From contig JAJEKV010000011.1 of NCBI GenBank assembly GCA_021234155.1, positions 23,804,101 to 23,868,100 of the forward strand: a stretch of 64,000 bases of DNA. The letters run 5' to 3'. Below are positions 1-10,039 of this stretch, one piece after another. Under the pieces are notes generated by a model, which was not told the DNA's origin, searched no databases, and saw only the letters and a list, made by a program, of their open reading frames with translations. The stretch's first letter is position 1. The number at the start of each line of letters is the position of its first letter. The stretch comes from Isoetes taiwanensis. Taxonomy: Eukaryota > Streptophyta > Lycopodiopsida > Isoetales > Isoetaceae. The translations under genes were made by a program, and so were the position numbers.

Positions 1-526
1 GTAGAATACGGAGCAAGGGGAACTGACGAGCGAGAGCTTGGGCCTGTCCTCCTTCCGATGTGGCAAGTAGAAGTCGGGGGCGCTTCAAGTTGGGCAAGAC
101 ATTTATAAATTCGCAATTAATGCATTGTACGAAAATAAATTCTGATTTTTTGCCACCGATTCCTAATCCATCTCCAAAGACACGCCCCAATTTTCTCAAA
201 TTTTCGAGAAGGTCTAGGTCAAAGGGTTAGCATTAGAACGGTCGGGCAGCCCGCTGGGCAACCGAGCCGGCACCCTTCCCCAAGTCAAACGAGGCCGGAC
301 CTTGCGGGGATCCCCTCACAAGAGGGGAGAGTCCCGGACCCCAAGAGGCGGGATCCAAAAGTTCCCGGGCAGCCCTTCCGGCGGCGCCGCCCGGGGTCGT
401 GACGCTAATGACCACCCTCCCGAGCCCTGTTCCCTCGACCGCTGGATCCTCCGCTCAGGGCCCCTCTTCGTAAGGCCCAAAAGATTCCAGATCGTCCCGA
501 GAACTTGTCAAACCGCTGGGCGCCCC
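1..526. repeat. Dispersed repeat copy 1 (uninterrupted)
   Basis: Positions 1-228 match 1105-1341 and contain the shared stretch 'aattcgcaattaatgcattg' followed by 'ctaatccatctccaaagaca'. Positions about 200-526 match about 2195-2498, then resume after the retrotransposon at 15792 ('ctgtcaaaccgcg' against 'cttgtcaaaccgct' here). This copy therefore shows the insertion site of the chromovirus before insertion. No convincing protein is encoded. The family is not recognised; it may be a remnant of another LTR element. Confidence 0.75.
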
Positions 527-889
527 GAGGTTCTACCTTGTAGAAACCATGAAGAAAGTCTTGTCGTTGGCACCGGGAGGTTCAGGAATGGCAAATCGAC
601 CTGCCAAATCGTCCTAATGGCGAAATTACCCTAGGGAGCAAGTTACAAGGTCGGTTTTTGCAAAAGAAAGAAACACTCACGCCCTCCACGACAAGATCCC
701 CGCATCCACATCCTAGGCCAATTGACTACGAGTGTGATGGAAGTGAGCTACTTTGACACTTCTTGGAGGTCGGGTGGTCTTTGGCCACGGAACTTGGTCC
801 CCGTGGCAATGTCGACGTTCGAGTCCATTGGCAGAGCCAAATCGCGATTCCGGAGAGGGAGGTCGCCCGTCCGGCCCCGAGTGGCCTTG
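527..889. other. Non-coding GC-rich sequence
   Basis: This stretch joins copy 1 of the dispersed repeat to the next duplicated block. Several overlapping short frames exist on both strands but none resembles a known protein, and they differ between the repeat copies. Nothing else is visible. Confidence 0.5.
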
Positions 890-1060
890 GGGAGAGGGAA
901 ATTGGGGCAAGCGGCTTAGGGGGATTTTAGGGTCCGGTGCTTCAAGTCCAACACCCCCACTCCACGTCAAGTCACCGGCAAAGGTCCCCCGACCGACAAG
1001 GAGAGGGCCTCCAAAACGTAAACCCCGTGGGTTGCCGTGTTCTAGAAGGGTTTGCGTTTT
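890..1060. repeat. Direct duplicate of 1690-1850
   Basis: The block containing 'caacacccccactcca', 'gacaaggagagggcctcc' and 'aaacgtaaaccc' occurs here and again at 1690-1850 in the same orientation, with scattered substitutions and indels. Part of the mosaic of old repeats left of the chromovirus. Confidence 0.8.
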
Positions 1061-1104
1061 GGGGGCGAGACTTGATCTGCTTGCACTTGGGACCGGCCGG
1101 AAGC

Positions 1105-1341
1105 CGCCAGGGAAATACTGAGCAAGGGAACCGGCGGAGCGGAGTTTGGGCCTATCCTCTTCCCGATGTGGCAAAGCGTAAGTCCGGGGCTTTTTGTGGG
1201 CAAGACATTCATAAATTCGCAATTAATGCATTGTATGCGAAAAGAAATTCTGATTTTTTTGCCACTGGATTCCTAATCCATCTCCAAAGACACATTTTAA
1301 TTTTCAAAATTTCTGGAGAAGGTCTAGGTCAAAGGGTTAGC
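1105..1341. repeat. Dispersed repeat copy 2 (partial)
   Basis: Near-identical to 1-228, ending at the same 'ggtctaggtcaaagggttag'. Downstream sequence differs from copy 1, so the homology boundary is sharp at about 1341. This could be an element end or a recombination breakpoint. Confidence 0.8.
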
Positions 1342-1439
1342 TAAGGTCAAAGGAATGGAGTTTGTGGGATCGTTGTACTTGGGTTGACCTTGGCTCATTT
1401 GGGCGTTATACTTGATCTAAGATTGCATTGAGAATATAA

Positions 1440-1521
1440 GCATCATAACTATTAGAATGAAGATAAATGATTACAGAAAAGCATCATAACTACTAGAATG
1501 AAGATAAATGATTACAGAAAA
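1440..1521. repeat. 41-bp tandem duplication
   Basis: Two adjacent 41-bp units, 1440-1480 and 1481-1521, each starting 'gcatcataact' and ending 'gattacagaaaa', differ by a single base (tatta versus tacta). Confidence 0.95.
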
Positions 1522-1639
1522 GCAAAAGACTAGTGCGGGTTGGGGGGGCGGGGGGGGTTAGATTTGGTTGCTTGTGATGATGGTTGTGTTTCAGTATCAA
1601 GGCATATGGATAGAGAGAATGCCCTTGTTCAACGGTGGA

Positions 1640-1910
1640 CTCCCCTAAAGCTATTTGACATGGATGGCATAATTAACTTGTAATGAACTCAATTCGGGCA
1701 AGCAACTTCCTGGGAGTTTAGGGTCCCGGCTTCAAGGCCAACACCCCCACTCCATGTCAAGACACGCACGCGCAAGGTCTCACCAAATCCCGACAAGGAG
1801 AGGGCCTCCGAAACGTAAACCCTGTGACTTGCCAGATCCTAGAAGGGTGGTTTTTCTGCTCCCTAAAGCTATTTGACATGGATGGCATAACTAACTTGTA
1901 ATGAACTGGT
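1640..1910. repeat. Flanking direct repeat and copy of 890-1060
   Basis: A roughly 50-bp motif, 'taaagctatttgacatggat' plus 'ggcata.ctaacttgtaatgaact', occurs at 1643-1691 and again at 1863-1907. Between the two copies lies 1690-1850, the duplicate of 890-1060. The arrangement looks like a short segment bracketed by direct repeats. Confidence 0.75.
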
Positions 1911-2059
1911 TTTGTTTCTCAGAAACAATTGTACCTTGATGAAAGATTGCTTCATAGTTTTCAAGTGGAAATTTTTTTAATGTGTCCGCACCGCCTTGTT
2001 GCCCCCCTGGTCAAAGACTCCCCTTTTTTCGATGCACACTCTTTTAGTTATGCATTTTA

Positions 2060-2498
2060 TTGCATTTATGGTTCATAAATTCGTAGTTAATGCATGGCAT
2101 GGAATTAAATTATGGTTTTTGGTCAGCTGGCTTCCATGGTCATCACCAGCATACAGGAAAATTTCCAAAATTTTCGGATAAGGTCCAGACCCAAGCGTTG
2201 GGGTTAGAACGGTCCGGGCAGCCCGTTGTTGGGCAAGCATGACTGGCACCCTTCCCCAAGTCAAACAAGGCGAGGACTTTGAATGGCCACCTCAGTAGAG
2301 GGGAGAGTCCCGTCCCCAGGAGACGGACCCCAAAAACGTTCTCGAGGCAGCCTGTCCTGGCACCGCCCCCTGGGGGGACTGTATGCTAATGAACACCCTC
2401 TCGAAGCTCAGTTCCCCTATATATCCGACCGTTGAATCCTCCGTTCAAGGATCCAGCTCCGAGCAGGACCAAAAAAATCCAAGATCGGTCCGGGAGAA
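2060..2498. repeat. Dispersed repeat copy 3, interrupted by the retrotransposon
   Basis: Matches copy 1 across 'gcacccttccccaagtcaaa', 'gaggggagagtccc' and the last bases before 2499. The copy stops exactly at the left LTR and continues after the right LTR at 15792. It is therefore the target of the chromovirus insertion. Confidence 0.8.
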
Positions 2499-4161
2499 TG
2501 TGACGTCCCCTACTCGCATACGGTGCCCTCACCGTATACGAACAGGAGTTCATCCCCCATACCAGCCCCGTGCCGATACAGGGCCCTCCACACGACACTG
2601 CAACCATGACGGGTTCCAGTGGGAAGAGTGAAGGGGTCATTTTACCCCGTCTCCCTCAGGGCCTACCTAGCTGCGGAAGCGTAGACATACATGTCAGTAC
2701 ATAACATAAGCACATATCCACCTCGAAGGGTGGTCCATCACATCTGCATAAACAAGGTGAGCACAATACATACAGGGAATCCTACCCAAGGCTCAGACTC
2801 AAGGGGATGACTGACGGCTCGGGTCTCCAGAGTTCATTGCAGACAGAATTCATGGCAATGGATTTGGCTGGCATATGAACATGGCATAGGGTTGTCCACT
2901 CCATCCGCCCCTCCTGTGCACACTTTGCAGAGTGGGCTGAAAAGTGTCGGGACCTGACTGTAGCCCGCCGGATGCATAGCCAAAAGGGCTATTCCTGGGC
3001 TCATCTTCCCAGTTCCGATGGGGCAGGTAGGGATCACTCCCTCCAGAGATCTACATGCTGACTCAAGGTGACTAGAGGGCCACTGCCCGTATTCGACTGA
3101 ACCCACTGGAAAGTGAACACCACTTCACGGGTGTCGAGCCCATGCCTTGCCCACACGCAGTGGCAAGCCATCAGACCTAGTCACAATGATCCCTGGTAGG
3201 CTTTACACACCAGAGGGATCGTTCAAGAGTCAGGACATGAACCTCCTTCTTAGCCAGTCTGGCCCCTTCACCCACAACCCGGTGTGGTTCTTGTGCACAG
3301 GCCGAATCTACAGTGTGCTAGAGAGGCTACTCTAGGAGCATCAACTACAAAGCTTTAGGTCTCTACCCCCCTTCCCAATACAAGGAGTTCATAGAGATAC
3401 CTCATCCATATACTTCACAGAGAACTAAAGAACTAGATCTAATCTACAACATAGAGTTAGGTTCTTTAGTTAGAATCTGCTATCTAGAGATCTAGAGAGC
3501 TGCTATGGGCAATCTAAGAGGCTAAACCTACTGATTCTATGACTGAAATAGGGTTTAGACTATCTAATTGGCTCAATACCTGATCCTTGAGGGGCTCCTC
3601 CTGACCTGAGCTCGACCATCCTGCTGAAACGCTCGAATCAAGGGAAACTAAGGGTGCAATTCTCCCAGGCAGAGTCTGGGAGGCGGTTTTGGCTGTTGAG
3701 GCAGCCAAAGCGAGTTCTAAAAACCCTAGAAACGAAAATGGGCAAGTTAGGGTTTCCCACCCTATATAGACAAGGGGGGTGGCTAGGGTTTCCAATTATC
3801 CCCTTTTGGCATGTGGGATAATTGGAAATGGGCCCACTTGCCTTTAAGGCTTAGGTGGCCAAATGTGCCCACATGGGAATGTGTGCACATTAATGAATGT
3901 GCACATTGGAGAATGTGCACATTAATTGCACCTATGGGTGTGGCCCACTTGGTATCAAGTGGCCATATGGGGAAATGTGCACCTAAGTGAATGTGCACAT
4001 TAATGAATGTGCACATTAATAATTGCACACTCCTTACACGTTGCCCCTAGGCTACTACTAACCTAGCTACGTTGGCTACCGCGTCGGTCGGGGTGGCGTG
4101 TCGCGTGACAGAGGCAAGATCGTAATCGTCCTGGGACCGTATACTGTCCTGGAACGTCACA
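2499..4161 (-). repeat. 3' LTR of the chromovirus (left copy)
   Basis: Begins TGTGACGTCC and ends GGAACGTCACA on the plus strand, giving an 8-bp terminal inverted repeat. It matches 14107-15791 along its whole length. On the minus strand it holds a TATA-like TATATAGGG near 3763-3775. The part at 3877-4027 contains at least four copies of a GAATGTGCACATTAAT motif. A polypurine tract abuts its inner edge. Confidence 0.95.
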
Positions 4162-4172
4162 TTCTCCCCACC
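4162..4172 (-). other. Polypurine tract
   Basis: Reads GGTGGGGAGAA on the minus strand, directly abutting the 3' LTR start. This is the expected position and composition of the plus-strand primer for LTR-retrotransposon reverse transcription. Confidence 0.9.
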
Positions 4173-5016
4173 TTGAAATGATGCTTTGCAAAGCATCGTG
4201 GGTCTCCCACCTTGGGATCATCCTAACACTGCAATCAACACGATACATAAGATAATTACTATAATACTTACACATTTATTAAGATTACCTTAAAGGTAAT
4301 ATTTTTAGGACATTATCGCGCCATTATATTATGAAATAACTTATCAATTCATACACCATTAAAACAGGTTACTCAATAATTCACTTAACATAACAATTAA
4401 GTTTATCAAAATTAAGATTAAGGTCAGAGGTCCTCTTCATTCCTTGCAACACATTGCAACAAAATTTGTGTTGCAAGTCTTATACTTCGACCTCCTTGCC
4501 CTCCCAGGCTCTCTATTGGCTGCGGTCGACACTACGTTAGTATCATTAATTATTAATAAAATTTTGGTTATATGGTGACCACCCACCTATCTACATGGAT
4601 GCATGGCTAATCTCCGTGGGGAAGAGGGTGAATCTTCCATTATGGCCGTGGGCGACGCCTATATGCCTATATGCCGCTCATGCCTACACCCTAGTTGCCC
4701 GGTGGAGGATAGGTCCTTCCGTATATGGGGCGTGAAGGCCCGATTCCTCCTATCAAAGCATATATGGGGCTAGAGGTGCTTTTCCCTATCGATGCATTCC
4801 TTCATGACCTCCTTTCTCTCGGTCGCCTACTTGATGGGGGAAGTAGACTTTCTAATCTACCTTCCACTGCCTGCCGAAAATGCGGTCATGCCTACATTGA
4901 CATTACACCACGCCCTAGAGATCACCGTAGTGGTCTCATCATCGGTCACACGCATGCGACCCATACCTAGCATAGGTTGCATGCGTAGATTAATCTTAAC
5001 TACACATAGACTTAAT
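4173..5016 (-). other. Element 3' untranslated region
   Basis: Lies between the end of the chromodomain frame and the polypurine tract. AT-rich at 4230-4560 and more GC-balanced after that. Short frames on both strands have no recognisable domain. No further gene is seen. Confidence 0.6.
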
Positions 5017-5640
5017 CTACACATATCGACATGCCTGAGCCGATTTCCTCGGAGATGACCTTGCCGTCCCATTGCTCCATAAACCTGGGTGGTGCTTTAC
5101 TAGATCTTTCTTAAGTACCCACGTCGCGTCTTCCACTAGTAAGTGTTTCCACTTGACCAAATACTGGAGGAATTCTGACCTCCTCGTTTTCTTGAAAGCT
5201 TTATCAAGAATCAATTCTGGGACTATTTCCAGCTGCTCCTCCGTCATTTCCAACAACGTTGGAGTGTCCAAGACTTCGTCTGGATTTGGAGTATGCTTCT
5301 TCAACAAACTCACGTGGAAGACCTTATGAATCTTTAGGTGTCTTTGGCAAGTCTAACTTGTAGGATTGATTACCTACTCTCTTGACTATTACGAAGGTCC
5401 AAACACCTTGGAGCAAGCTTCTTGCAATTCCGGTCCCGAGCTTAGCTTTTGCTTCACCTTGATCTTGAGCCAAACATCATCTCCAACTTTGAACTCTCTT
5501 CTTGTTCGATGCTTGTCGGCGATGCTCTTTTGGCGACTTCTTGCTTGCCGCCGAGATACCCTCGAACTTCTTCCACAAGCTGCGCGCATATCGGCCAACA
5601 TCTCGCTCAGAAACTTCCACTTTTGACACGGGGTTGTGCC
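5017..5640 (-). pseudogene. pol: Integrase C-terminal part and chromodomain (pol 3' end)
   Basis: Two minus-strand frames. The first, 5601-5389, has the basic integrase tail with FKVGDDVWLKI, matching the SH3-like/GPY region of Ty3 integrases. The second, 5313-5017, contains PELILDKAF, then LQYLVKWKHLLVEDATW and LVKHHPGL. That is the fold signature of an integrase-fused chromodomain, which in chromoviruses is thought to steer integration toward particular chromatin. The conserved tryptophans of the KW...TW core are present. The two frames are not continuous, so the polyprotein is broken about once per few hundred bases here. The frame ends near 5017, after which only untranslated sequence is seen. 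Confidence 0.88.
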
Positions 5641-5675
5641 AAGTGTCCGGAGTTAAACACCGATAGCGTAATTGA

Positions 5676-7026
5676 TCATAAATGGCGCCATTTGGGATGA
5701 TTCTGCTTGGTGCTATTATAGGCAAACTCCACCAAGTGAATAAATTCTTCCCACATACCTTGCTTATTCCGACATAGTTTAAGTAGCATGTCCTCTAAAA
5801 TCCTGTTGGTTAAAGCTCGCGTCGGCCGTCCGTCCGCGAGGATGATCGTCGTGCTCATGGATAACCCGTGCGGATTGTCGCAAAGAGGTCTTGCCAAAAG
5901 GCTCATGAACCGGGTCCCCATGGGAGATAATCTCCCTTGGCATGCCATGAAGCACGAAGATCTCTTTGGTGAAGAGCATCGTTGTATCCATAGCCGTATC
6001 TGTGGTCCTGCAAGGCACAAAATGTGCCATTTTCGACAACTTGTCGACTACTACCATCAAAGCATCTTTCCCTCTTACGGTCCTTGGGAGTCCTGTGATG
6101 AAATCCATGCTAATCACCTCCCACTTGGCGTTTGGCACCGCTAATGGTTCTAATGCTCCTGGGATACGAAGCTGTTTTGCCTTCGTCTGCTGACATAGCT
6201 GGCATTCCTTGATGTAGCGAGCTACTTGCTTCTTCATTCCTGGCCAATAATAGCTGCTGCGTACTTTGAAATATGTTTTCATGAATCCCGCATGGCCAGC
6301 TATTGGGCTGTTGTGCATATCGTGGAGGATCAATTTCCTTACACTTGATGATTCGGGTATGCACAACTTGTTCTTATGGTATAACAGGTTGCCTTCCTTC
6401 TTATAATGTTTAAAGGCTTCCCGCTCCTTATCTGTTCTAGCCTCCCTAGAGAGGCTTGCCCAGACTTCCTTGAAATCTACATCCGTTGGCAGGGACTCTT
6501 CAATCTTCTTACCAAAGTCGCTGGAGAGCGTCGAAATTGCATTGCAATGCACTCTAGTTGTCAGGGGATGCCTTGAAAGTGCATCCGCTACCACATTGAG
6601 CTTCCCTGGCTTGTAGACTATCTCAAAGTCGTACTCTTCAAGGAACTCCATCCACCTTCTCTGCCTCAGGTTGAGATGTGGTTGCGTGAATACATATTGG
6701 AGGCTCTGGTGGTCTGTATCCAACTGGAACTTCCTTCCCAAAAGGTAGTGCCTCCAAATTCTTAATGCCCTGACAACCGCAAGCAATTCCTGGTCGTGCG
6801 TGGGGTAGCGCGTTTCGGCGTCGTTCATCTTCCTGGAATCATACGCTACCACACGCTCTTCTTGCATAAGCACTGCACCTGTAGCTATCTTACTCGCGTC
6901 CGTTGCTACAAGCTTGTCTTTCTCCTCGTGCAGCGGGGTTAAAGGCGGGGCGGTTGTTAAAGCTTCCTTCAACAACTCAAACCACTGCTTGGGCTTTCTT
7001 GTGCCAATGTTCGCCCAATCTTTCAC
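5676..7026 (-). pseudogene. pol: RNase H and integrase (pol middle part)
   Basis: The longest frame of the element is 415 codons, 7026-5779. It opens in RNase H: VATDAS with a catalytic Asp, then THDQELLAVVRAL, TDHQSL and ADALSRH. The integrase zinc finger follows, with H-H in HNSPIAGH and C-C in CQLCQQ (about 6188-6320). The catalytic core starts at MDFITGLP (about 6090). The second catalytic Asp region reads SHGDPVH near 5920, where Ty3 integrases usually carry an SDRDP-type motif, so it is altered. A frameshift there moves the rest into an overlapping frame (6020-5676) that contains LTNRILEDML and EFAYNSTKQ. These are typical of the glutamate-bearing end of the core and what follows it. 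Cleavage of the polyprotein by the element protease is expected from the family. Confidence 0.95.
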
Positions 7027-7960
7027 TTTCTCGCCCTCGTCAAGTCCGGATTAACGGGCGCTATCTTAGCAAAGTTCTTCCGCGAACTTCCACAGTACCA
7101 CTGCTAGGCCGAAAGCTTCACTTCATGCACATTCTTCGGCCCGCCAGCGAATGACGGCTTCAATCTTTCGCGAGGATCCGTCGAGATGCCTTCTCTTTGA
7201 GATCACATGACCCGAGATACTCCACCTTCTGCATTTGTGAAGTGGCGCCCGACAACTTGGCGTGGCCGTGCCTCTTCAACTTCTCCGGCCTCTTCTCAAG
7301 TGTTTATGCGTGCTCTTCAAGGGATCTGCTATACACCAAAATGTCATCAAAGAAAACAATCACAAAGGTGTCTAAAACTCCTCGAAGATGTGGTTCATGA
7401 GCCTCATGAGCGTCCACGGGGGCATTCGATAAGCGAAAAGGCATTCACAGTGAACTCATAATGCCCATACCGCGTTAGAAGCGGTCTTATGGATATCTTC
7501 TTCCTTTATCACGATCGATGATAACCGACCTTAAGTTTGATTTTTGGAAAGATTCTTGCTCCTTTAGGCGATCCATCAAGTCATCACGATCTTGGGAGCG
7601 CATATTTGTTCTTAATAGTGTGCTTATTCAGCTGCCTATAGTCTATGCACATCCTTAAAAACGCCATCCTTCTTCTTGAAGAGAGAATGGGCACTCCAAA
7701 TGGCGAGAAACACTAGGTCTAATGAAACTAGGTCAAGCGGCTCTTGCAAGCTGCTTCTTTAGCTCCGACAACTCTTGTGTTGTCATCCTATATAGAGCCT
7801 TGCTTGTTGGCTTTGTTCCCGGTTCAGTGCTATCTGCTTTTCGACTCCCCTATAAGAAGGGGCTGCTTGATCTCATGCGGAAAGAGATCATGGAACTCAG
7901 TGATCAGCTTAGCTATTTAGCCCGACAACTTCTTTGACACCTTGTCTTCTTTGCTTCCCT
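7027..7960 (-). pseudogene. pol: Reverse transcriptase (pol), frameshifted
   Basis: The minus strand shows the reverse transcriptase blocks in order but in changing frames. SPFGVPILF and KKKDG lie near 7680-7720, a decayed tyrosine-rich block near 7625-7660, and YGHYEFTVNAF near 7440-7470. The catalytic motif appears as FVIVFFDDILVYS at 7329-7373, with FFDD where YxDD is usual. The position between protease and RNase H agrees with a Ty3/gypsy pol. No single frame spans the domain; at least three indels are needed, so the copy as given cannot make an active enzyme. Confidence 0.9.
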
Positions 7961-8400
7961 CCGGTTCCGGCTCCTAACCTCAAGCTTGAAGATGTATGCC
8001 ACTTGCTCACTCTTGATGCACTTGAACATCCGTTTAGAGACATACAATGCATGATGGGAACAACTTCCTTACACATTATCTCAATGATCTTGCCGCAGGT
8101 GTTGTTGGGAAGGTCACCTTCGCTTTCCACAATCGATAATGGCCCCCTTTGCTTTGGTCAAGGTACTCCATTCCTATGATCAAGTCGTACTTGCCAATGC
8201 CCATTATACGCCCCCATCACGGATATTAATCCACGGCAGAGTCGATGTCGAAGTTAATTCTCTTGCACAGAGTCTGCCTTCTTTGCACCACTTGCTAAGA
8301 CAACGGGCCTTGGCTTTGACTTTTAGTGGTTTCAACTTCAACATCTGAACCGTGCGGGGGATGCAAAGTTATGGCTACTTCCTGAGTCTATCAAGACTAT
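7961..8400 (-). pseudogene. pol: Retroviral-type aspartic protease region (pol), decayed
   Basis: The minus strand near 8160-8202 reads KYDLIIGMEYL, followed by AIIDC near 8130. This is the C-terminal half of the Ty3/gypsy aspartic protease (DLIIGMDWL and IDC-type motifs). The N-terminal catalytic D[ST]G motif cannot be read cleanly; 'FDIDSA' near 8230-8245 is the likely remnant. The location between gag and reverse transcriptase fits. Confidence 0.65.
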
Positions 8401-9757
8401 GAAGGACTTGGTCTTGGCCTTCCCTACTTGTGGAAATTACTTTATCTTGGCTCTCTGCTTGCTTTCTGTATCTATTCGCGGCAAGGATATGGCACTCACC
8501 ACGAATGTAGTCGCGGCCTTCCCTGCGGGCGTGCGTCGTCGTGCAGACAGGCGTCCCAATCTCCCAACTCCGCTAGAGCTGCACTCATGGCGTAAAGGCG
8601 GTTCTTTCGTCGTATGGCTTTGGTGGAAGCACACGGAAACAAAATTTGCTTTTCTATGCACTCTGTCTCTTTTCCTTGGGCATCGCTTTTACAAAAGGAT
8701 CGCAATGCTTTGGAGTAGTTTGACCCCTCACCTTGTCCTTGAAGAACACAGCTTCTTCTCCTGGCATTTTCAGTGGTTGCCACCATGCGGGGGCTCTATT
8801 TGGACACTGGGTTGGCTGCCCCTAGGGCTATAGCTTCCCTGCGCCCTTGCCTTTATCACGGAAATCTTTTGCTGCGCCGCTATTACGGGTCCCGTCCCTG
8901 CAAGCTTATAGCCTTGGACTCTCGCTTACGATCTTGTCTTAGGGTTTATTGCCCTCACAAGCTTAGATCTCCTCATTCAGCCCCTCAATATAGCTTTCTC
9001 TTTGCATGTTTCTCTCCCAACTTTGGCACATCTGACCTTAGCCTCATGAATTCCTCGTATATTTTACGGGTGATTTATTTCCCCTTGAAGCCTATAGAAG
9101 CTGCTTTGCATCATCTTTGGACTTGTGTTCCCTTGGGGCGTAATGGCGCAAGAAGGCTTTAGCAAACTTCACGAACACAAGCATCCTGGCTTAAGCCATG
9201 TGCCTTTGCATAGCCCTTCCACCAAATCCGTGCGGCTCCTTTCAAGTTGGCTGTTTGCCACTCTTCCTTTGTCTTTATCCTTCATGCCATAAGCATTTGC
9301 CGTACTCACTCATTTTCGTCCGGCCATGCCTCTGCTTCTAATCGACTGTTTGTTCCCCCCGAATTGTTCAGGTTCTGGGCCTTCCATACATTGCCCGGTA
9401 GCGGAATCTACCTTCTTACGGTAGTCGGAGGCCACGGTGTCTTTTGTCGATCCATGCGGGGTGTTCCTCTGCCTTCCCTCTTTAGTGTTCCTTTGCCTTG
9501 CATCTGTTGGGTCCTGGGCACGCTCTTCCTCTTCCTGGGTCGGTCACAGTGTCTGAGCTTGAGTCGGAGGAATCCAGAGCTGGGGATCTCCTTCTCTTGC
9601 TCCTCTTCTTGTCTCTTCTTTTTTTCCGAGCTGGTGCTTGTGGTAATTGAGCATTGCCCACCGAACCCGTTCCTGCTTGCGCGGACAGCAAGGCCTTTAT
9701 CTGCTCAAGGTCCGTCCTCATCTGGGATATCTCCTCCTCTGGGGTCATGGGTTCCAT
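8401..9757 (-). pseudogene. gag: gag (capsid and nucleocapsid), frameshifted
   Basis: A start at 9757 opens MEPMTPEEEISQMRTDLEQI, an acidic coiled-coil-like N-terminus, then a basic stretch ARKKRRDKKRSKRRR. Broken capsid homology follows at about 9060-9260 on the minus strand: WQTANLKGAARIWW, then FVKFA, LRHYAP-like and EFMRLR-type residues in successive frames, typical of the retrotransposon gag domain. At about 8600-8660 a Cys/His-rich patch with CFHQSHTTKE resembles a degenerate CCHC zinc knuckle. Several frameshifts break the protein. Gag would form the virus-like particle that packages element RNA. Confidence 0.8.
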
Positions 9758-10039
9758 ATCTTCAAATAGGTTCCTTCGGGGTGGTGCAGGCGGGGAATAC
9801 GCTCATCTATAAGTTCTGCATGATTAATGGTTCCCCTAGCTTAGGCCTCTAAGCTGCATCCACAAGTGATTCATGGCTATATGGTTAGTTTTTCTTGTTC
9901 TCTTGCATTGTTTATGTTTGTTGTTGGTATAGTTGTGGGGCAAAAATACATCAACAAAACATTTAAAAGTCAAATGAGATTATATTAAGTATATTATATA
10001 TAATATTTTAGTACAAAAGTCTCGGGATCAAGAGTCTAA
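9758..10039 (-). other. AT-rich spacer upstream of gag
   Basis: AT-rich between about 9890 and 10020, separating the gag start from the end of the second extra reading frame. No domain or start is visible. It resembles the AT-rich spacer at 12080-12217 after the first extra frame. Confidence 0.5.
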
